In this document: piece after piece, positions 14,269 to 18,782 of the stretch
Layout of the letters: every line of letters starts with the position of its first letter
How positions within the stretch are numbered: the first letter of the stretch is position 1
Source of the DNA: Candidatus Stercoripulliclostridium merdigallinarum
GTDB taxonomy: Bacteria; Bacillota; Clostridia; Christensenellales; DTU072
Assembly: GCA_018714575.1 (NCBI GenBank)
Contig: DVNF01000151.1
Span: forward strand, 1-18,782
Reading direction: 5' to 3'
DNA: 18,782 bases
The notes under the pieces: model-generated
The model's input: the letters and a program-made list of their open reading frames with translations, nothing else
The model's database searches: none
What the model was told of the DNA's origin: nothing
Program-made: the position numbers and the translations under genes

Positions 14269-14565
14269 TTATGCCAGGCTTTCGAAGAATTCGATTGCCT
14301 TGCTGCCTTCGGTCAAAGTGACGTATGCCTTTTTGTAAGAGGCGGTCTTGCCTTCGTCTTTTCTGCCGGCGCGACGTACTTTGCCGCTGACTCTGACGGT
14401 ATTGACCTTGGCAACGGTAACGCCGAAGATATGCTCTACCGCGGCCTTGATCTGCGTCTTTGTCGCATTCTTTTGAACTTTAAACGCGTACCTCTTGGAA
14501 GGAATTCCGTCGAAACTCTTTTCGGTAAGTACGGGTTTAATAATGATATCGTAGTAATTATTCAT
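14269..14565 (-). CDS. rplW: 50S ribosomal protein L23 (uL23)
   Basis: L23 lies at the tunnel exit and is the docking site for trigger factor and SRP. The 98-residue protein starts MNNYYDIIIKPVLTEKS, has KNATKTQIKAAVEHIFGVTV and ends with YVTLTEGSKAIEFFE. The ATG overlaps the end of rplD by 8 bases (ATGAATAA), with GGGGAGG 9 bases upstream inside rplD. Coupled translation of L4 and L23 is therefore expected. Confidence 0.99.
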   Translation of the reverse strand: MNNYYDIIIKPVLTEKSFDGIPSKRYAFKVQKNATKTQIKAAVEHIFGVTVAKVNTVRVSGKVRRAGRKDEGKTASYKKAYVTLTEGSKAIEFFESLA

Positions 14566-15211
14566 TGTCTTCTACCTCCCCTTCTACGGTCATGAAGTAC
14601 TTGTCTTGTACCGCCATGATCGCTTCTTCGGTGAAAATGCACTTGTCGGCTTTGACAACGTCGTAAACGCTTAGAAGCTCCGCGGGGCTTAATTCAACCT
14701 TCGGGATATTGTTGATAGCGCGTTTTACGGATTCGACGACGTCGCGGGTCACCACGATAGCGCTCTTGGTAACGCCGATAGCGTTCAAAACCTTTACCGC
14801 GTCGCGAGTCTTGCCGGAATCCAGCGTCAGTTTATCCAAAATAATGACGTCGCCGTCGCTGAATTTCTTGCTGATCGCGCTGATAAAAGCGCCTTGACGC
14901 ATTTTCTTGTTCAACTTCTTGGAAAAGTCTCTGGGCTTCGGAGCGAATACCACGCCGCCGTGCGTCCATTGCGGAGCGCGAATGCTGCCTTGGCGAGCTC
15001 TGCCGGTGCCCTTTTGACGCCACGGCTTTACGCCGCCGCCTCTGACCTCGGTACGAGTCAGAGCCGATTTGGTGCCTTGACGTGCGTTTGCCAACTGAGC
15101 GACGATGGCTTGGTGAATCAACGGTTCGTTGTATTCGGCGGCAAAAACTTCGTCGTTCAATTCTATTTTTTTTACTTTTTTACCTAAACTGTTAATAACT
15201 TGGGCTTTCAT
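14558..15211 (-). CDS. rplD: 50S ribosomal protein L4 (uL4)
   Basis: L4 extends a loop into the exit tunnel and, in E. coli, represses the S10 operon through the leader RNA. The 217-residue protein contains ALTRTEVRGGGVKPWRQKGTGRARQGSIRAPQWTHGG-type sequence in the tunnel loop (about 50-86), then FAPKPRDFSKKLNKKMRQGA and the Rossmann-like C-terminal part. The tail (about 205-217, GEVEDNE) is acidic. AAGGAGATTCGCAT precedes the ATG. The structured leader before rpsJ makes feedback by L4 a reasonable but untested idea. Confidence 0.99.
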   Translation of the reverse strand: MKAQVINSLGKKVKKIELNDEVFAAEYNEPLIHQAIVAQLANARQGTKSALTRTEVRGGGVKPWRQKGTGRARQGSIRAPQWTHGGVVFAPKPRDFSKKLNKKMRQGAFISAISKKFSDGDVIILDKLTLDSGKTRDAVKVLNAIGVTKSAIVVTRDVVESVKRAINNIPKVELSPAELLSVYDVVKADKCIFTEEAIMAVQDKYFMTVEGEVEDNE

Positions 15212-15226
15212 ATGCGAATCTCCTTA

Positions 15227-15901
15227 TTATTTGAACCACTTGGAGCCGCTTGCCTTCTTCAGGGACTCTTTGATGACGACCAAAGAGTTCTTGGGTCCGG
15301 GAATGCCGCCCGCAATCAGTATGACGCCGCGGTCGGAATCGACTTTGACGACCTCTAGGTTCTGAACGGTCACGGTTTCATGGCCGTATTGACCTGCCAT
15401 ATGCTTGTTTTTGAAAACTCTGGAAGGGCTGGAGTTCGCGCTCATCGAGCCTACCGAACGGTGGATGGGGCCGGTACCGTGAGACATGCTGCCTACGCGC
15501 TGCGCGTTCCATCTTTGGATAACGCCCGTAAAGCCTCTGCCCCTGGTGGTGCCCGTTACGTCCACGTGATCGCCTACTGCGAATACGCCGCAATCTATTT
15601 GTTGTCCTACGGTATATTCGGCTGCGTTTTCAAATTTGAATTCTTTCAAATACCTGGTGGGTTGAACGCCGGCTTTTGCAAAAATGCCTTGCAAAGGCTT
15701 TGTAACGCGGTTCGAGCCCTTTTTGACTTCGCCCAACGATTCGAATCCGACTTTGACTGCGCTGTATCCGTCCTTTTCCGCCGTCTTGACCTGAACGACG
15801 GGGCAGGGACCGGCTTTTACAACGGTTACGGGAATCATCGTGCCGTCCGGAGTAAAGATTTGGCTCATACCCATTTTCTTACCTAATATAGCCTTTTTCA
15901 T
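15227..15901 (-). CDS. rplC: 50S ribosomal protein L3 (uL3)
   Basis: L3 is one of the first 50S assembly proteins, and its loop reaches towards the peptidyl transferase centre. The 224-residue protein starts MKKAILGKKMGMSQIFTPDG and carries GTTRGRGFTGVIQRW, MSHGTGPIHRSVGSM and RVFKNKHMAGQYG in the extended loop (about 115-175). The C-terminal part has PGPKNSLVVIKESLK. TAAGGAGGCTCATC precedes the ATG, and the gap to rpsJ is 11 bases. Confidence 0.99.
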   Translation of the reverse strand: MKKAILGKKMGMSQIFTPDGTMIPVTVVKAGPCPVVQVKTAEKDGYSAVKVGFESLGEVKKGSNRVTKPLQGIFAKAGVQPTRYLKEFKFENAAEYTVGQQIDCGVFAVGDHVDVTGTTRGRGFTGVIQRWNAQRVGSMSHGTGPIHRSVGSMSANSSPSRVFKNKHMAGQYGHETVTVQNLEVVKVDSDRGVILIAGGIPGPKNSLVVIKESLKKASGSKWFK

Positions 15902-15912
15902 GATGAGCCTCC

Positions 15913-16221
15913 TTACAGTTTGATTTGGATGTCCACACCTGCGGGAAGATCCAGTTTCATCAACGAATCAACCGTGCGTGCGGAGCTGTTGTAGATGTCG
16001 ATAAGACGCTTGTGCGTGCGAAGTTCGAATTGCTCGCGGCTGTCTTTGTCCTTGTGCGGGGAACGAAGAATGGTCACAACTTCTTTCTCCGTCGGTAGCG
16101 GTATAGGTCCCGAAATGCTGGCGCCGGTACTCTGAGCGGCATCTACTATCTTTGCGCAAGATGCGTCAATCAGATTGTGGTCGTAAGCTTTCAGCTTGAT
16201 TCTGATCTTTTGACCTGCCAT
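15913..16221 (-). CDS. rpsJ: 30S ribosomal protein S10 (uS10)
   Basis: S10 is in the 30S head and also forms NusE, the transcription antitermination partner of NusB and NusG. The start at 16221 gives 102 residues (MAGQKIRIKLKAYDHNLI), the family length, with AAGGAGGA 9 bases upstream (16238-16231). The longer frame to 16284 lies within the leader and is not supported. The protein contains SGPIPLPTEK, the FELRTHKRLIDIYNSS block and the end LDLPAGVDIQIKL. It is the first gene of the cluster, about 205 bases from the predicted transcription start. The tuf/fusA genes that often precede it are not here. Confidence 0.99.
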   Translation of the reverse strand: MAGQKIRIKLKAYDHNLIDASCAKIVDAAQSTGASISGPIPLPTEKEVVTILRSPHKDKDSREQFELRTHKRLIDIYNSSARTVDSLMKLDLPAGVDIQIKL

Positions 16222-16426
16222 GTATTTTTGTCCTCCTTGGATTTCTCTGTTTACCACGCTTCCGCGTGTTTGCCCTCTTTCCAAATATTTAACGGCATCA
16301 GCCGCTATAGAAAGGGGTCTTACTGTGTTCCTCCGGAATTGACGTCTGCATCAAACGCAATATTCCATCGTCGGTCACCTAAACGAGCTCTTTTGCGGTT
16401 AAATAGGCAAAATCCTCGTAGCCAGC
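16222..16426 (-). promoter_or_regulatory. Structured 5' leader of the S10 cluster
   Basis: From the predicted start near 16426 to the rpsJ ATG there are about 205 nt without a credible gene. On the minus strand I see an 8-bp helix with one bulged A (16317-16310 pairing with 16281-16273) that encloses a CGGC/GCCG hairpin (16304-16301 with 16296-16293). A separate 5-bp hairpin with a GGAA tetraloop lies at 16268-16255, 16 bases before the Shine-Dalgarno. Another possible stem pairs TTTTGC with GCAAAA near 16400-16413. Ribosomal-protein feedback is plausible, L4 being the E. coli precedent. I do not recognise the fold. Confidence 0.5.
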
Positions 16427-16432
16427 CTCACA

Positions 16433-16461
16433 ATAATAACAAACACACGGAAGAGTGTCAA
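16433..16461 (-). promoter_or_regulatory. Main promoter of the S10-spc-alpha cluster
   Basis: On the minus strand a perfect TTGACA (16461-16456) is 17 bases from TATTAT (16438-16433). The sequence just upstream (16462-16503) is almost entirely A and T, as expected of an UP element that binds the alpha C-terminal domain. This is what a highly expressed ribosomal promoter should look like. The 8-base motif tcaaacgt on the plus strand occurs at 16458-16465, overlapping the -35, and again at 16502-16509, exactly 44 bases apart. Confidence 0.9.
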
Positions 16462-16753
16462 ACGTTTTAACAAACTTTTTTAAATTTTTTTTGAAAAACT
16501 TTCAAACGTCACAATATCTTGGGTCTTTTAACGACGTCCCTGCACAAGGCGGCGCACAAGTCGGTACATATGTCGGTACACAACGCACCCCTTTGCCCTC
16601 TTATTATATATAATATGATTCTAATAGGCAACCGTTTAGACAACCATTCAGGCGATCGTTTTTCACCCGTTTTCGCGCCGATTTTACGCCGCGCGAAGAT
16701 TACTCGGTTTCGGTTGAATTATCGACTTGGAAAATAATTATGTCAAAAGCTCC
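16462..16753. other. Intergenic region between the divergent promoters
   Basis: No gene is supported. 16462-16503 is the A/T-rich UP-like tract. Two direct copies of gtcggtaca lie at 16560-16568 and 16572-16580 (period 12). A 14-bp perfect AT palindrome (tattatatataata) is at 16602-16615, overlapping a possible second promoter. A 72-codon plus-strand frame starting with TTG at 16519 has no ribosome binding site and no recognisable protein features. Confidence 0.6.
16603..16631 (-). promoter_or_regulatory. Possible distal second promoter of the S10 cluster
   Basis: On the minus strand TTGCCT (16631-16626) is 17 bases from a consensus TATAAT (16608-16603). Its -10 lies in a 14-bp AT palindrome, which makes a chance match more likely. 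If active, it would give an mRNA leader of about 375 nt for rpsJ. Confidence 0.35.
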
Positions 16754-16782
16754 TTGAAAGTTGCTTTCGAATAGATTATAAT
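16754..16782 (+). promoter_or_regulatory. Promoter of uxaC
   Basis: TTGAAA (16754-16759) and a consensus TATAAT (16777-16782) are 17 bases apart. Transcription would start near 16789, so the mRNA would begin almost at the ribosome binding site GGGAGG (16788-16793), with only about 11 bases before the ATG. The imperfect palindrome ttgaaag-ttg-ctttcga (16754-16770) covers the -35 and part of the spacer. It could be an operator for a repressor. Confidence 0.7.
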
Positions 16783-16799
16783 TTTCCGGGAGGTAATAT

Positions 16800-18194
16800 A
16801 TGAAAGCTTTCATGGACGAAAAGTTTTTGTTGGATTCCGACGCGGCTGTCGAACTGTATAAATCTGCGGCTGACCTACCGATAATCGACTACCATTGTCA
16901 CCTGGACGCCAAAGAAATTTACGAAAATAAAAAATTTAGATCGATCACCGAAGCATGGTTGAACGGCGATCACTATAAATGGCGCGCCATGCGGAATATG
17001 GGAATAGACGAAGATCTGATAACGGGAAACGCCTCGGATTACCAAAGATTTGTAGCTTGGGCTACGGTAATGCCCTATTTAGCCGGCAATCCTTTGTATC
17101 ATTTTTCTCATATGGAATTAAAATATTACCTTGATACGAACGCCGTCCTGACGCCCGAAACGGCAGAGGAAATATATGCCGCGGCAAACGCAAAATTATC
17201 GACGTTGGGCGCAAGGGATCTGATGGCGAAAGCCAACGTGGAATGTGCCGTCACGACAAACGATCCTATCGAAGATTTAAAATACCACAGGCTGTTGAAA
17301 GAGGAAGGTTTCGGAATAAAAGTTTTACCGGCATTTCGTCCCGACAAAGCCGTAAATATCGACAAAGCCGGCTTTAAGGAGTATATAGCGGCGCTGTCCG
17401 TTGCCGCCGGCGAAAAAATAGAGGATTTCGATTCGTTGGTATCGGCATTGGAATCCAGATTAGCGTACTTTATATCCATGGGTTGCCCTGCCAGCGATCA
17501 CGGGTTGGATTACGTCCCCGCCTATTCGCCCGACGCGTTATCCGCCGAAACGGCTTTCGCGTATGCTATGAAAGGCAAACCCTTGACAAAAGCCGACGCG
17601 GACAATTATAAATTCGAATTACTGCGCCGACTTGGAATTCTATACCATAAATACGATATAGTAATGGAGCTGCATTTCGGCTGTGTCAGAAACCCGAATA
17701 ACGCCATGTTTGCCGCCTTGGGAGCGGACGCCGGTTTCGATTGCGTGCGCAGCCTGACGGGAGCCGATGCTCTGTTCGGGCTAATGGACGCTCTCAGCCG
17801 TATAAACTGTTTACCCGGGACGATACTGTTTTCGTTGAACGCCGCCGACAACGAGTTTTTGGTATCGCTTGCCGGAGCCTTCAACAATAATGCCGGAATT
17901 CCCGGGAAAGTACAGCAAGGTTCGGCATGGTGGTTCAACGATCACCTGGAAGGCATGCGCCGCCAAATATCCACGTTTGCCGCAGGCGCCCCTATCGGAA
18001 GCTTTGTCGGCATGTTGACCGATTCCAGAAGTTTCCTGTCCTACGCGCGACACGACTATTTCAGGCGCATATTCTGCAACTACCTGGGTTCCTTGGTCGA
18101 GAACGGACAATACCCCGCTTCGTCGATCGATTATCTAAAGGAAATCGCGCGCAACGTAGCCTACTACAACGCAAAAAGATATTTTAATTTATAA
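16800..18194 (+). CDS. uxaC: Glucuronate isomerase (uronate isomerase)
   Basis: The enzyme (EC 5.3.1.12) converts D-glucuronate to D-fructuronate and D-galacturonate to D-tagaturonate, the first step of the Ashwell hexuronate pathway in the cytoplasm. The 464-residue length is normal. It belongs to the amidohydrolase-like TIM-barrel fold. The metal-site motif DYHCHL holds His32 and His34, MELHFGCVRN lies at 289-298, the C-terminal signature is GSAWWFNDHLEGM (374-386), and GMLTDSRSFLSYARHDYFRRI (404-424) is strongly conserved. GGGAGG is 6 bases before the ATG. No other uronate gene is in the window, so it looks monocistronic, divergent from the S10 cluster and closed by a terminator at 18233. 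Mannonate/altronate steps must be encoded elsewhere. Confidence 0.98.
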   Translation: MKAFMDEKFLLDSDAAVELYKSAADLPIIDYHCHLDAKEIYENKKFRSITEAWLNGDHYKWRAMRNMGIDEDLITGNASDYQRFVAWATVMPYLAGNPLYHFSHMELKYYLDTNAVLTPETAEEIYAAANAKLSTLGARDLMAKANVECAVTTNDPIEDLKYHRLLKEEGFGIKVLPAFRPDKAVNIDKAGFKEYIAALSVAAGEKIEDFDSLVSALESRLAYFISMGCPASDHGLDYVPAYSPDALSAETAFAYAMKGKPLTKADADNYKFELLRRLGILYHKYDIVMELHFGCVRNPNNAMFAALGADAGFDCVRSLTGADALFGLMDALSRINCLPGTILFSLNAADNEFLVSLAGAFNNNAGIPGKVQQGSAWWFNDHLEGMRRQISTFAAGAPIGSFVGMLTDSRSFLSYARHDYFRRIFCNYLGSLVENGQYPASSIDYLKEIARNVAYYNAKRYFNL

Positions 18195-18232
18195 TTGTGT
18201 TTCCGTTTTATAATTATTCCTGCGTTTATATT

Positions 18233-18261
18233 GCGCCTGCCTGATTGGACAGGCGCTTTTT
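18233..18261 (+). terminator. Intrinsic terminator after uxaC
   Basis: GCGCCTG (18233-18239) pairs with CAGGCGC (18250-18256). Two further inner C-G pairs form if one A is bulged, and the loop is TGATT. Five Ts (18257-18261) follow directly. It lies 38 bases past the uxaC stop, so uxaC is probably a one-gene transcript. Confidence 0.9.
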
Positions 18262-18421
18262 ATATTGCTCTGCGAAAGGATATTTCTAAGACGTACATTT
18301 CGGGGATAATATCTTTTGAATTTAAAAATCAAAAATGGATACGCAATAATTCTCTATAAATTTTTTAATCGCTACATTTTACACTAGACTGTAAAATTAT
18401 TGTGGTCGTTCTTATATGAGG
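18262..18421. other. AT-rich intergenic stretch with one small palindrome
   Basis: No gene is seen. The only structure is ATTTTACA (18376-18383) and TGTAAAAT (18390-18397), 8-bp perfect arms around six bases. It resembles an operator-sized dyad but has no gene next to it, and there is no T run to suggest a terminator. Confidence 0.5.
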
Positions 18422-18449
18422 ATTTTGTATTGTTCGGGCACTAAAATAT

Positions 18450-18535
18450 GGGTGCGTTCCCTGATGGTGTACCAAAAGAATAGCCCGACTGCTTCGTCGG
18501 GCTATTCTTTTGGTACACCATCAGGGAACGCACCC
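18450..18535. repeat. Perfect 40-bp-arm palindrome inside the element
   Basis: 18450-18489 and 18496-18535 are exact reverse complements around the six-base loop tgcttc. The middle part gcccgac-loop-gtcgggc followed by tattctttt resembles an intrinsic terminator on either strand. As DNA it could form a cruciform, and as RNA a very stable 40-bp hairpin. A third copy of the arm lies inverted at 18708-18749 with only small changes. Confidence 0.9.
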
Positions 18536-18564
18536 TCTTGCTATTTTTATAGCAAGAGGGTGCG
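18529..18564. repeat. Second hairpin, 15-bp arms, overlapping the first
   Basis: cgcaccctcttgcta (18529-18543) and tagcaagagggtgcg (18550-18564) are exact reverse complements around six bases. The left arm shares cgcaccc with the right arm of the 40-bp palindrome, so the two structures compete for those seven bases. Confidence 0.85.
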
Positions 18565-18567
18565 CAA

Positions 18568-18593
18568 GTTTGCCCGACGACGGTCGGGCAAAC
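18568..18593. repeat. Third hairpin, 11-bp arms
   Basis: gtttgcccgac (18568-18578) and gtcgggcaaac (18583-18593) are exact reverse complements around gacg. The cccgac/gtcggg core is the same as in the other hairpins of the element, including the short 6-bp pair at 18703-18708 and 18715-18720. Confidence 0.85.
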
Positions 18594-18782
18594 CTGACGA
18601 GGGCAGACAGCGTTTGTTGATAAAACATAGCAAGTTAAACAGTCGGCAGGGAGTAAGAGATAACGATATACCCGAGTGGTCCCCATCCATATAAAAAAGA
18701 AACCCGACGAAGCGGTCGGGCTATTCTTTTGGTACACCATCAGGGAACGCGTCCATATTTTAGTGCCCGAACAATACAAAAT

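Larger units (their letters stand above)
18422..18782. repeat. Palindrome-rich repeat element with 80-bp terminal inverted repeats
   Basis: 18422-18501 and 18703-18782 are inverted copies that match at 77 of 80 bases with no gap. The outer boundary on the right is cut by the window end, so the true length and any target duplication cannot be read. The interior holds at least three more hairpins. Frames on both strands give near-identical peptides because of the symmetry (for example VYQKNSPTASSG), which argues against real proteins. No transposase is present, so it is a non-autonomous, MITE- or REP-like candidate. Its outermost core is shared with the left window edge. Confidence 0.8.

Noticed and set aside
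15913..16284. S10 start at 16284
   Set aside because: It has no ribosome binding site and would use leader sequence; the ATG at 16221 has AAGGAGGA and gives the family length.
16519..16737. 72-codon plus-strand frame between the divergent promoters
   Set aside because: It starts with TTG, has no Shine-Dalgarno, lies across a promoter region and includes the short gtcggtaca repeat.
18416..18779. Overlapping frames on both strands at the right edge (92 and 112 codons)
   Set aside because: The two frames share the same peptide because they read the two arms of one inverted repeat. There is no independent sign of coding.
18422..18782. CRISPR array
   Set aside because: The repeats are inverted and unequal in spacing, not direct repeats with regular spacers, and no cas genes are present.
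1..18782. tRNA or rRNA genes
   Set aside because: I found no cloverleaf-like sequence with the conserved TTCGA arm and no rRNA signature in any of the gaps.

Overview
The window is dominated by one long minus-strand ribosomal protein cluster, the joined S10, spc and alpha operons. It runs from rpsJ (start near 16221) down to rplQ (end at 333) and holds 32 genes. Gaps between genes are usually 9-20 bases, and there are a few overlaps. The gene order secY-adk-map-KOW protein-infA-rpmJ-rpsM-rpsK-rpsD-rpoA-rplQ, rpsD inside the alpha cluster, a zinc-type S14 and strong GGAGG ribosome binding sites suggest a Bacillota member of the class Clostridia. The elongated L17 fits this. I cannot place it below class with confidence. 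A gut or other carbohydrate-rich anaerobic habitat is only hinted at by the uronate gene uxaC.

Layout, left to right. 1-332 is gene-free: it holds a 19-bp inverted repeat spanning 131 bp, the rplQ terminator, and an inverted near-copy of the last bases of rplQ. 333-3247 is the alpha cluster (rplQ, rpoA, rpsD, rpsK, rpsM). 3248-3461 is the largest gap inside the cluster, with a candidate promoter and structured leader for rpsM. 3462-10636 and on to 11015 is the spc part (rpmJ, infA, KOW protein, map, adk, secY, rplO, rpmD, rpsE, rplR, rplF, rpsH, rpsN, rplE, rplX, rplN). 11029-16221 is the S10 part (rpsQ to rpsJ). 16222-16799 is a divergent regulatory region with an excellent S10 promoter (TTGACA, 17 bases, TATTAT), a structured leader of about 205 nt, and a separate promoter for uxaC. 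16800-18194 is uxaC on the plus strand, followed by a strong terminator. 18422-18782 is a palindrome-rich repeat element with 80-bp terminal inverted repeats that reaches the window edge.

The cluster supplies ribosome subunits, the RNA polymerase alpha subunit, the secretion channel SecY, adenylate kinase, methionine aminopeptidase and IF-1, so it links translation, transcription, N-terminal processing and export. uxaC is unrelated to it and has its own signals.

No obviously new defence or metabolic system is present. The points most worth a second look are: a roughly 30-residue insertion in the KH-domain GxxG loop of S3; two insertions in L17; a four-cysteine L24 with a basic/Ala tail; the nested-palindrome element at the right edge, whose 17-bp core recurs at the left edge; the inverted duplication around the rplQ terminator; and two uncharacterised leaders (before rpsJ and before rpsM) that may mediate ribosomal-protein feedback.
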